A stretch of 7,735 bases of DNA from an uncultured Bacilli bacterium (GCA_944372275.1 CALVYO010000063.1:1-7735); one strand, 5' to 3'. Counted from the stretch's first letter, positions 1 through 6,549 are shown. Notes: a model not told the origin generated them from the sequence alone. Numbers and translations: made by a program.

Positions 1-993
1 TTTTTAATTAATTTTAAAAATACTGTTTTAGTTGTATCGCATGATAGACATTTTTTAAATAAAGTATGTACTCATATGTTAGATATTGATTATAACAAAA
101 TTACTTTATTTGTAGGTAATTATGATTTTTGGTATCAATCTAGTCAGTTGATTCAAAAACAAATGAAAGAATCTAATAAGAAGAAAGAAGAAAAGATAAA
201 AGAATTAGAAGATTTTATTAGAAGATTTTCGGCTAATGCCTCTAAATCAAAGCAAGCAACTTCGAGAAAAAAATCATTAGAAAAAATAGTATTAGATGAA
301 ATTAAACCATCTAGTAGAAAGTATCCTTATATTAATTTTGATTTTGATAAAAATGTAGGTAAGGAAGTTATTACTTTAGAAAATATTAATTATAAAGATA
401 TTATTAAAAATTTTAATTTAACGATTAGACCTGATGATAAAATAGCGTTAATAGGGACTAATGAAATTGCTAAAACAATTTTATTAGATATTATAAGTGG
501 GAATGTAAAACCTGATAATGGAACTATTAAAATAGGTGGTAATGTTAAAATAAGTTATTTTAAAAAGAATCACGATGAATATTTTAATGATTTAAATATG
601 GTTGATTGGTTAAAACAATATAGTGATAATAAAGATGATAGTTATATAAGAGGATTTTTAGGTAGAATGTTATTTTCTGGTGAAGAAGTTTTAAAAAAAG
701 TTAATGTTTTATCTGGTGGCGAAAAGGTTAGATGTATGTTTAGTAAAATGATGTTAGAAAGATCTAATGTATTATTATTTAATGAACCAACTAATCATTT
801 AGATATTGAATCAATTACGTCTTTAAATGAAGGTTTAAAAAGATTTATGGGAGTTATTATATTTTCTAGTTTTGATCAGGAATTAATTGAAACGGTAAGT
901 AATAGATTAATTGAAATTAAAAATGATGGAACATACAAAGATAAACAAATAAGTTATCAAGAATATATAGAAAAATATGGAATAGGGGAATAA
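1..993 (+). CDS. ABC-F family ATPase (YbiT/YkpA type), 5'-truncated by the window edge
   Basis: The frame is open from base 1, so the ATG at 76 is internal and the gene begins outside the window. Bases 25-66 give the end of the first ATPase domain (VVSHDRHFLNKV, switch His at 40-42). A charged helical linker follows, with the FSANASKSKQATSR motif (226-267) typical of the YbiT/YkpA branch of ABC-F proteins. These soluble proteins bind near the ribosomal E site and act on translation; they do not transport. The second ATPase domain covers about 350-960 and has an intact signature LSGGE (709-723) and catalytic Glu (784-786). It departs from consensus elsewhere: Walker A reads GTNEIAKTI (454-480) with Glu and Ala where glycines are expected, Walker B reads LLFNEPTNHLD with Asn (781-783) for Asp, and the switch reads SSFDQ with Phe (871-873) for His. 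It ends in TAA one base into the next frame. Family assignment is firm; activity of the second site is doubtful. Confidence 0.93.
   Translation, partial: FLINFKNTVLVVSHDRHFLNKVCTHMLDIDYNKITLFVGNYDFWYQSSQLIQKQMKESNKKKEEKIKELEDFIRRFSANASKSKQATSRKKSLEKIVLDEIKPSSRKYPYINFDFDKNVGKEVITLENINYKDIIKNFNLTIRPDDKIALIGTNEIAKTILLDIISGNVKPDNGTIKIGGNVKISYFKKNHDEYFNDLNMVDWLKQYSDNKDDSYIRGFLGRMLFSGEEVLKKVNVLSGGEKVRCMFSKMMLERSNVLLFNEPTNHLDIESITSLNEGLKRFMGVIIFSSFDQELIETVSNRLIEIKNDGTYKDKQISYQEYIEKYGIGE
984..990 (+). promoter_or_regulatory. Shine-Dalgarno-like site for the kinase-like gene
   Basis: The run AGGGGAA lies just before the end of the ABC-F gene and is one of the few G-rich runs in the region. It sits 3-6 bases upstream of ATT (993) and ACG (996), which are in frame with the kinase-like protein. 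No comparable site precedes the TTG at 1146, so this site argues that translation starts near 993 from a non-canonical codon. A chance purine run inside the ABC-F coding sequence cannot be excluded. Confidence 0.45.
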
Positions 994-1706
994 TTACGCA
1001 AACAATAAATATTGATAGTATTGATTTTAAAAAATTAAGTTTAATAAGTATTTCAAGTAAAGAGGCAGATATTTTTTCTGATTATCAAACCGTTTATAAA
1101 ATATATAAAAGGAAAGATGTCGATTTAGATTTAAAAGAAATTAAATTGGATATTTTATCGACAATTATTATGGATGGTTTAATACTTCCTAAGCAAAAAA
1201 TAGCTGATGATAAACTTATTGGATATACAATGGACTATGTTGCTGGAGATTTTATAACTAATTTTAAATTTACTAGTTTAGAATTAATTAGTTTATTTAA
1301 GAAATTATCACAATTATTAAAGTATTACCACAATCATGGTATAATTTTAGGTGATATTAATATTTCCAATATATTAATAAAATCGATAGATGAAGTTTAT
1401 TTTTGTGATATAGATAGTTGTAAAATATTGGATTTTCCAAATGATGGTATTCCTTTATTAACCTTTAATTATTTAAAAAGTTTAGGAATTAATCCAAGAA
1501 AAATTGAAGTAAATGAAAAATTTGATAATTTAAGTTTGCTTTTGATATTTTTATATGTGATATTTGATAAACAAAGTATTTTATCACTATCGGAACATGA
1601 TATAGATAAAACTTTAGAAGAAAAACAATTTGAAAGTCAAAAACCATTTGTTAAACAGTTGAAAAGGCAATTAGTTGATGTACCATATTTAGAGGAAATA
1701 TTATAA
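993..1706 (+). CDS. Protein-kinase-fold protein with a non-canonical start
   Basis: The first standard start codon in this frame is TTG at 1146, but it has no ribosome site and would remove the kinase N-lobe. The frame is open from 945 with no ATG/GTG/TTG before 1146, and it encodes kinase-like sequence there, including VYKIY with the putative ATP-binding Lys at 1098-1100. I therefore place the start at the ATT overlapping the upstream stop (TAATT at 991-995); ACG at 996 is also possible. Numbered from ATT (237 aa): Lys36; catalytic loop HGIILGDINISN with Asp121 and Asn126; metal-binding CDIDS with Asp139 in place of DFG; a helix-F-like Asp178. The glycine loop and APE motif are not recognisable. 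The protein is small for a kinase and has no membrane segment. Substrate is unknown; a small-molecule kinase or pseudokinase is possible. It lies between an ABC-F and a pseudouridine synthase gene, suggesting a translation-related role (inference). Confidence 0.7.
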   Translation: MTQTINIDSIDFKKLSLISISSKEADIFSDYQTVYKIYKRKDVDLDLKEIKLDILSTIIMDGLILPKQKIADDKLIGYTMDYVAGDFITNFKFTSLELISLFKKLSQLLKYYHNHGIILGDINISNILIKSIDEVYFCDIDSCKILDFPNDGIPLLTFNYLKSLGINPRKIEVNEKFDNLSLLLIFLYVIFDKQSILSLSEHDIDKTLEEKQFESQKPFVKQLKRQLVDVPYLEEIL

Positions 1707-2443
1707 TGGAAAGATTAATTGATTATTTAAAAAAATATAAAAATTATAAAACTTTATTAAAAAATGGTAGTGTTTTAGTTGATGGTAAAGTGATTACGAA
1801 ATATGATTATATTTTAAATGGTAATGAAGTTATAACTATTAACAAATATAATAAATCAAAAGATATTAAAATTATTTATGAAGATAATGATATTATAGTA
1901 ATCGATAAACCTTATAATTTATTAACTATATCAAATGGCAAAGAAATATCTTTATATAATTTAGTAAGTGATTATGTTAAAAAGAATAATAAAAAAAATA
2001 AAATTTTTATTGTTCACAGATTAGATAAGGATACATCTGGTTTAGTGGTGTTTGCTAAAAATATTAAAACTAAAAATTATTTACAAAATAATTGGGATAA
2101 AGTTGAAAGAAGATATAAGGCTATCGTAATTGGCATTACTAAAGATAGTGATATATTAAAAAATTATTTAAAAGAAAATAAAAATCATTATGTTTATGTG
2201 GCAAATAATGGTGATTTGGCTATTACTATTTACAAAAAAATAAAAGAAATAAATAATAATTCTTTGTTAGATATTAATATAAAAACAGGTAAAAAGAATC
2301 AAATAAGAGTGCAATTAAATAATATTGGTCATCCTATTTTAGGAGATAAAAAATATGGGAATAGTAAATATAAAAGATTATGTTTACACGCTTATAAATT
2401 AGTTTTATTTGATAAAGAATTTATAAGTGAAATAGATTTTTAA
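1706..2443 (+). CDS. RluA-family RNA pseudouridine synthase
   Basis: This enzyme isomerises uridine to pseudouridine in rRNA or tRNA. Residues about 1-45 resemble an S4 RNA-binding domain that lacks its first helix (KNGSVLVDGKVITKYDY, 20-35). The catalytic core follows: IIVIDKPYNLL (63-73), the diagnostic HRLDKDTSG (104-112) with catalytic Asp107, RRYKAIV (135-141), TGKKNQIRV (194-202) and HPILGDKKYG (209-218). At 245 aa it is shorter than RluC/RluD enzymes (about 300). Its ATG overlaps the preceding TAA by one base (TAATG, 1704-1708), and AGAGGAAA at 1691-1698 serves as ribosome site. Such coupling implies co-translation with the kinase-like protein. The exact target uridine cannot be read from sequence, so no symbol is given. 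Confidence 0.93.
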   Translation: MERLIDYLKKYKNYKTLLKNGSVLVDGKVITKYDYILNGNEVITINKYNKSKDIKIIYEDNDIIVIDKPYNLLTISNGKEISLYNLVSDYVKKNNKKNKIFIVHRLDKDTSGLVVFAKNIKTKNYLQNNWDKVERRYKAIVIGITKDSDILKNYLKENKNHYVYVANNGDLAITIYKKIKEINNNSLLDINIKTGKKNQIRVQLNNIGHPILGDKKYGNSKYKRLCLHAYKLVLFDKEFISEIDF

Positions 2444-2465
2444 GATGAATATTCATCTTTTTTTT
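2442..2465 (+). terminator. Hairpin plus T8, probable intrinsic terminator overlapping the next start
   Basis: Bases 2442-2459 are a perfect 18-bp palindrome (AAGATGAAT/ATTCATCTT), which folds as a 7-bp stem with an ATAT loop. It runs directly into eight T residues ending at 2465. It begins within the stop codon of the pseudouridine synthase gene, where an operon-ending terminator is expected. The stem has only two G-C pairs, so it is weak. It overlaps the ATG at 2445 of the hydrolase, where it might instead lower translation by hiding that start. Confidence 0.5.
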
Positions 2466-3383
2466 GGTATAATTATATTGGTGATAATATTGAAACAAAT
2501 TACTAAAAAAATTATTAATAAATTATCTAAATTAAATATTGATTATAAAAAAGAAAGAAAACTTAAAAGTATAATTTTAAAAGATAAAAATATTAAATAT
2601 ATTGATACTTATATATTGATAGAAAATAAAAATATAAAAGTTAGATTGTTTATTCCTAAAATTATTAATCAAACAATTTTATATTTTCACGGTGGGGGAT
2701 TTGTATCTGGTAATATTCAAACTTATAGTAGGACTTGTAATGATTTAGCCTCTAACACTAATTCTTTAGTTATTGCAATAGATTACTCTTTAGCCCCTGA
2801 ATATCCTTTCCCTATTGGCTTAAAAGAATGTTATGAAGTTACTAAATATTTTTATAGTAAAGATAGTTTTGTAGATAATATTGTATTAATGGGTGATAGT
2901 GCTGGAGGTAATATTGCAAGTGTTATATCGATTATTGCAAGCGAAAAAAAGGAATTTAAAGTAGATAGACAAATTTTATTATATCCAATAACTTATCATA
3001 TTCATGATGAAAATAGTAGTTACAAATCAATTAAAGAAAATGGTTATGATTACATTTTAACTAATGAAAGAATAAATCAATATTTAGATTTGTATGTTAA
3101 AGATAAAAAATATTTAACTAGTAAATATGTATCTCCTTTAAATGCTGATAGTTTATATAATCAACCTAAAACTTTGATAATAACTGCTAATTTAGATCCA
3201 TTGCGAGATGAAGGGGAAGAGTATGGTAAGAAATTATTAAAATATAATAATCAGGTAATATTACATCGAATTGATAATATTCATGGATTTTTTACTTTAC
3301 CTATTAACAAAAAAGAAATAAATGAATGTTATAATTATATAAACGAATTTTTAGGAAGTGATAATATTGAAACAATGGTTTAG
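2445..3383 (+). CDS. Alpha/beta hydrolase (HSL/esterase-lipase, alpha/beta hydrolase fold-3)
   Basis: A serine carboxylester hydrolase of the hormone-sensitive-lipase family, likely cleaving a small ester or acetyl group. Visible motifs, numbered from ATG 2445: oxyanion-hole HGGGF (82-86), YSLAPEYPFP (114-123), nucleophile elbow GDSAGG with Ser152, acid Asp251 in NLDPLRDEG, and His280 in IHGFF. The triad is complete and 312 aa is normal for the family. From this ATG the protein opens with a hydrophobic stretch (about residues 4-16), a possible membrane anchor. That ATG has no good ribosome site and lies in a terminator-like hairpin. An in-frame TTG at 2490, preceded by GGTGAT at 2480-2485, would give a 297-aa cytosolic enzyme. 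The 3' end overlaps the acyltransferase gene, so the two are probably co-expressed. Function is firm at family level; substrate and start are not. Confidence 0.88.
   Translation: MNIHLFFGIIILVIILKQITKKIINKLSKLNIDYKKERKLKSIILKDKNIKYIDTYILIENKNIKVRLFIPKIINQTILYFHGGGFVSGNIQTYSRTCNDLASNTNSLVIAIDYSLAPEYPFPIGLKECYEVTKYFYSKDSFVDNIVLMGDSAGGNIASVISIIASEKKEFKVDRQILLYPITYHIHDENSSYKSIKENGYDYILTNERINQYLDLYVKDKKYLTSKYVSPLNADSLYNQPKTLIITANLDPLRDEGEEYGKKLLKYNNQVILHRIDNIHGFFTLPINKKEINECYNYINEFLGSDNIETMV
2481..2498 (+). repeat. 18-bp direct repeat, copy 1 (hydrolase start region)
   Basis: GTGATAATATTGAAACAA occurs here and again, without mismatch, at 3358-3375. The flanking bases differ. In this copy the sequence is in the hydrolase frame (VIILKQ) and places a GGTGAT ribosome-site-like element eight bases ahead of TTG 2490. 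Confidence 0.75.
3353..3361 (+). promoter_or_regulatory. Shine-Dalgarno site that sets the acyltransferase start at TTG 3367
   Basis: AGGAAGTGA resembles the extended AGGAGGTGA consensus. It overlaps the possible GTG start at 3358, leaving too little room for that codon, but lies at normal distance from the in-frame TTG at 3367. This favours a product starting MKQWFRLDN. Confidence 0.55.
3358..3375 (+). repeat. 18-bp direct repeat, copy 2 (acyltransferase start region)
   Basis: Exact second copy of the sequence at 2481-2498. Here it is read in the acyltransferase frame as (V)IILKQ and contains the TTG at 3367, while in the overlapping hydrolase frame it encodes the last few residues before the TAG stop at 3381-3383. 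Confidence 0.75.
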
Positions 3384-4590
3384 ATTAGATAATGCTGCTA
3401 AAATATTTCCTCCAGTAAGTAATAAAAAAGATCCTAAAGTATTTAGATTTACTTGTGTTTTAAAAGAAGAAATAGATAATGTTATCTTACAAGAATCGGT
3501 TAATGAAGCACTTATATATTTTCCTAATTTTAAATCTATTTTAAAACAAGGATTTTTTTGGCATTATTTAGAAACAATTAATTTTAATCCAATTGTCAAA
3601 GAAGAAAAAAAAGATATATGTAGTCCTATTTATGGTAAAAAAAAGAAAAAATTATTATTTCGGGTAAATTACTATAAAAATAGAATTAATTTGGAAGTTT
3701 ATCATGCTTTAACCGATGGTACAGGAGCCTTAGAATTTTTAAAAACTATTATTTATATTTATATTAGTAAAAAACATGATATTAAAGATTTTAATTTTGA
3801 TTATGATGCTTCGATTAATGAAAAAAGTAGTGATAGTTTTAATAAATATTATAAATTTCAATTAAATAAAATAAATGACATAAATAATGTTTATAAGATT
3901 AAAGGCGAAAAATTGAGTAAAATGAAGGTTACAAATGGTTGTATGAATACTAATGATTTAATTAGTTTATCTCATAAGTATAATACTACTATAACTAGTT
4001 TAATTGTTAGTATTTATATATTATCAATTAAAGAAAATATGTCTTTAAAAGATGAAAATAAGTATATATATATTGATATTCCAGTTAATTTAAGAAAATA
4101 TTTTAAATCGCAAACTGCTAGAAATTTTTTTAGTGTTTTGAAATTAAAATATAATGGTAATAATAATTTAGAAGATATAATAAAGTATGTTGATAAATAT
4201 TTAAAAAATGAATTAAAAAAAGAAAATTTATTTAAAACAATGAATAAATTTGTTTCATTTGAACATAATTTTTTAATTAGATTAATCCCTTTATTTATTA
4301 AAAATATTGTTTTAAAAATAATTGTTTATTTTAATAAAATAACTAGTTCAGTAACTAACTTAGGAGTTATTAAAGTAGATGATAATATTAAAGATTATAT
4401 TGATAGTTTTGAGGTTTATGTAAGTACTGATAAAATGCAGATATCGATGTGTTCTTATTTAGATAAATTAAATATATCATTTACTTCTATTTTTGTTAGT
4501 ACTGATATTATTAAATCTTTTTATCGTAAATTAAGTGAATTAGGAATCGATGTTATAATAACTACTAATAAAATAGAAGGTGAATTATGA
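3367..4590 (+). CDS. Condensation/alcohol-acetyltransferase-like CoA-dependent acyltransferase
   Basis: The protein belongs to the large acyltransferase superfamily that uses an HxxxD centre (condensation domains, PapA, AATase). Numbered from TTG 3367 (407 aa), the centre is YHALTDGTGA with His113 and Asp117, followed about 220 residues later by SSVTNLGVIKV, matching the conserved SNLG-like strand of these enzymes. IPVNLRKYF is a further conserved-looking segment in the middle. The N-terminus WFRLDNAAKIFPP (4-16) resembles Clostridial proteins annotated as alcohol acetyltransferase or hypothetical (from memory). No signal peptide is evident. GTG 3358 would add three residues but is badly spaced from the ribosome site. 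The gene overlaps the hydrolase by 17 bases and the next gene by four (ATGA), so all three are likely translated together. The acyl donor and acceptor are unknown; a lipid, alcohol or glycolipid is a guess. Confidence 0.8.
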   Translation: MKQWFRLDNAAKIFPPVSNKKDPKVFRFTCVLKEEIDNVILQESVNEALIYFPNFKSILKQGFFWHYLETINFNPIVKEEKKDICSPIYGKKKKKLLFRVNYYKNRINLEVYHALTDGTGALEFLKTIIYIYISKKHDIKDFNFDYDASINEKSSDSFNKYYKFQLNKINDINNVYKIKGEKLSKMKVTNGCMNTNDLISLSHKYNTTITSLIVSIYILSIKENMSLKDENKYIYIDIPVNLRKYFKSQTARNFFSVLKLKYNGNNNLEDIIKYVDKYLKNELKKENLFKTMNKFVSFEHNFLIRLIPLFIKNIVLKIIVYFNKITSSVTNLGVIKVDDNIKDYIDSFEVYVSTDKMQISMCSYLDKLNISFTSIFVSTDIIKSFYRKLSELGIDVIITTNKIEGEL

Positions 4591-5240
4591 GAATTTGTAA
4601 AAAATGTAATTTAAAATTTAAAACGGATTTAGATATTTGCCCATTATGTCAAAATAAATTGATAGGAAAAAAAGAAGATAATGTATTTCCATTTATTCCT
4701 AATATCTATAAGAAGTACTCAACATTTTTTAAAATTTTGTTATTTATTAGTTTTATAATTTCTTTAATATGTATTACAATTGATTTAATGATTAATAAAT
4801 ATCATTTTAGTATTTTTGTTGTTTTAGGCTTTGCTTGTTTATTTATAATTTTAAAAACTGCTTTTAATAATAAAGATAGTTTATTTAAATCGATATTGTG
4901 GCAACTTGTAATTTTAAGTGTTTTATCAGTTATATGGGATTATTTTACTGGTTTTCATTATTGGTCAATTACTTATGTGATTCCTATTTTATGTATTATT
5001 TGTAGTATTAATTTAGCAATTTTATCGATTATTTTAAAAGATTATTTAGAAGAAGAAATATTTTACTTTATTTGTATTGCTTTAATTGGTGTAATTCCAT
5101 TTATATTTATAATTATAGGTATACCTAATCGAATTCCTTCTATTATTTCAATTTTACTTAATTTAATTTGTTTTGTTAGTTTACTAACTTTTAAGTTTAA
5201 AGATGTAAAAGAAGAATTAAAAAGAAGAATGCATATTTAA
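4587..5240 (+). CDS. Zinc-ribbon integral membrane protein, DUF6320-like
   Basis: The 217-aa protein starts with a four-cysteine zinc ribbon (CKKC at 4-7 and CPLC at 18-21), followed by a short polar linker and about six hydrophobic membrane segments near residues 46-68, 74-92, 102-117, 126-150, 157-178 and 183-203. A short basic tail (KEELKRRMHI) follows. Between segments 3 and 4 lies WDYFTGFHYWSITYVIP, which I recall as the most conserved part of DUF6320 proteins; the name is from memory and needs a profile search. No catalytic motif is apparent. AAGGTGA at 4577-4583 is a good ribosome site, and the ATG overlaps the acyltransferase stop as ATGA. Constant linkage would make it a membrane partner, anchor or carrier for the acyltransferase and hydrolase, but that is inference. 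Confidence 0.8.
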   Translation: MRICKKCNLKFKTDLDICPLCQNKLIGKKEDNVFPFIPNIYKKYSTFFKILLFISFIISLICITIDLMINKYHFSIFVVLGFACLFIILKTAFNNKDSLFKSILWQLVILSVLSVIWDYFTGFHYWSITYVIPILCIICSINLAILSIILKDYLEEEIFYFICIALIGVIPFIFIIIGIPNRIPSIISILLNLICFVSLLTFKFKDVKEELKRRMHI

Positions 5241-5269
5241 AAGTTATTCCAGTGTACTGGAATAACTTT
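5240..5269. terminator. Perfect 14-bp inverted repeat: terminator hairpin or operator
   Basis: The arms AAAGTTATTCCAGT (5240-5253) and ACTGGAATAACTTT (5256-5269) are exactly complementary around a GT centre; as RNA this is a 13-bp stem with a TGTA loop. It begins at the stop codon of the zinc-ribbon gene, the expected place for a terminator. Only three T residues follow, so it is not a textbook intrinsic terminator. Its right end overlaps the -35 box of the next gene, so protein binding here could also regulate that promoter. Confidence 0.6.
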
Positions 5270-5295
5270 ACAAAAACCAAATATAATAGTATAAT
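5267..5295 (+). promoter_or_regulatory. Sigma-A-like promoter for the AAA ATPase gene
   Basis: TTTACA (5267-5272) and TATAAT (5290-5295) are separated by 17 bases, an ideal vegetative promoter layout. Transcription would begin near 5302, only about 13 bases before the GTG start, so the ribosome site GAGGTGAT (5302-5309) would lie at the very 5' end of the message. A second TATAAT at 5282-5287 could place the start about eight bases earlier. Confidence 0.65.
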
Positions 5296-5314
5296 GTTTG
5301 TGAGGTGATTTTTA

Positions 5315-6517
5315 GTGCTTATAAGAGAAAAATATTTAGCAAAAATAAGAGGATTTTATCATACTGAATCTTTAATTAAAATAATTTATGGAATGAGAAG
5401 AAGTGGAAAATCAGTTATTTTGAATCAAATAATGGAAGAAATAAAACAAAGTGGTATACCTATAGAAAATATAATATATATTAATTTTGAATCTTTGAAA
5501 TTTGATTTTATAAAAAATGCTAAGGATTTATATAATTATATTGAATCTTTAAAGGTAAACAAAAACAAATATTATGTTTTTTTAGATGAAATTCAAAAAG
5601 TTGAAGATTTTGAAAAAGGTATTAATTCACTTAGAATAACTAATGATTATAGCATTTTTATAACAGGCTCTAATAGTAGAATGACTCTTTTAGAATTATC
5701 TACTGATTTATCTGGTAGATATGTTAGTTTTAGAATAAATCCTCTTTCATTTAAAGAAGCAGTTTTATTAACTAATACTAAAAAACAAGATTATGAAAAA
5801 TTGTTATTTGATATATTCAAATGGGGAAGTTTGCCTCAAAGGTTTGTTTTTGATAAAGATGATGATAAGGTTAGTTATTTATCTAGTGTTTATGATTCAA
5901 TAATTCTTAAAGATGTTGTTGAAAGATTAGGAGTTAAAGATATAGCATCTTTTAATAAGGTTCTTCAATATATATTGGATACTGAAACTAGAGAATTTTC
6001 TCGTGATAATGTTATTGAATATTTAAAAAAAGAATATCATGAAATTGCTAATGATACTTTATATAATTATTTAGAAGCTTTGTCTACTACTTTCATAATG
6101 AATAAAGTATATAGATATGACATTCATGGTAAAAATATTTTAAAAACATTAAATAAATATTATGCTAATGATTTAGGAATTAAACAAATTAAAACGAATA
6201 ATGAAGAAATTAATTATTCAGTAGCACTTGAAAATATTGTATATAACGATCTTATTAGTAAAGATTATAAAGTTTATATCGGTAAAACTAAAAAAGGAGA
6301 AATTGATTTTATTGCTTCAAAAAATGGTAAATTCAAGTATATTCAAGTATGTTATGATTTATCAAACGAAGAGACAAGAAAAAGAGAATTTATGGCTTTT
6401 GATGAGTTAGATTTTAAAGAAGAAAAATATATTATTACTTTAACGAAAGAAGATTTTTCTACTGATAATATTAAACAAATTAATATTTTTGATTTTTTAA
6501 TTGATGATAATTTTTAA
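5315..6517 (+). CDS. AAA_14/DUF4143 family ATP-binding protein
   Basis: A 400-aa member of the widespread stand-alone ATPase family with an N-terminal AAA_14 domain and a C-terminal DUF4143 restriction-endonuclease-like domain; its cellular role is not established. Seen here: Walker A GMRRSGKS (26-33), Walker B YYVFLDEIQK (86-95) with Asp91/Glu92, sensor-like FITGSNSRM (115-123), and the family segment LSGRYVSFRINPLSFKE (132-148). A middle region (about 210-290) looks like a helix-turn-helix segment. The C-terminus has GEIDFIA (Asp331) and then YIQVCY (342-347), where a catalytic PD-(D/E)xK nuclease would have E-x-K; Gln344 and Cys346 make nuclease activity unlikely. GTG is the start, with GAGGTGAT at 5302-5309 as ribosome site. 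It has its own promoter and terminator and looks monocistronic. Confidence 0.9.
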   Translation: MLIREKYLAKIRGFYHTESLIKIIYGMRRSGKSVILNQIMEEIKQSGIPIENIIYINFESLKFDFIKNAKDLYNYIESLKVNKNKYYVFLDEIQKVEDFEKGINSLRITNDYSIFITGSNSRMTLLELSTDLSGRYVSFRINPLSFKEAVLLTNTKKQDYEKLLFDIFKWGSLPQRFVFDKDDDKVSYLSSVYDSIILKDVVERLGVKDIASFNKVLQYILDTETREFSRDNVIEYLKKEYHEIANDTLYNYLEALSTTFIMNKVYRYDIHGKNILKTLNKYYANDLGIKQIKTNNEEINYSVALENIVYNDLISKDYKVYIGKTKKGEIDFIASKNGKFKYIQVCYDLSNEETRKREFMAFDELDFKEEKYIITLTKEDFSTDNIKQINIFDFLIDDNF

Positions 6518-6549
6518 TGAGAAAATAATTTACATTTTTCTCATTTTTT
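6516..6549 (+). terminator. Intrinsic terminator after the AAA ATPase gene
   Basis: AATGAGAAAA (6516-6525) pairs perfectly with TTTTCTCATT (6536-6545) over ten base pairs with a 10-base loop. The T run 6544-6549 follows the CTCA of the right arm. It starts on the stop codon. The A-rich left arm and T-rich right arm could allow termination in both directions. Confidence 0.7.

Noticed and set aside
76..78. ATG at 76 as the start of the ABC-F gene
   Set aside because: The frame is open back to base 1 and encodes the conserved VVSHDRHFLNKV switch region upstream.
979..993. Programmed -1 frameshift joining the ABC-F and kinase-like frames
   Set aside because: ATA GGG GAA TAA does not form a good X-XXY-YYZ slippery site, and a TAA in the kinase frame at 942-944 leaves only a short window. 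A separate start is simpler.
1117..1128. ATG at 1117 after AAGGAAAG as a small gene start
   Set aside because: It runs into TAG after three codons (ATG TCG ATT TAG), so it cannot encode a protein.
5282..5287. TATAAT at 5282-5287 as the main -10 box
   Set aside because: No -35-like hexamer lies 16-18 bases upstream, whereas the copy at 5290-5295 pairs with TTTACA at exactly 17 bases. Kept only as an alternative.
6228..6410. A 60-codon open frame inside the AAA ATPase gene
   Set aside because: It lies wholly within a well-supported gene in another frame, has no ribosome site, and its Lys/Ile/Leu-rich product resembles no domain.
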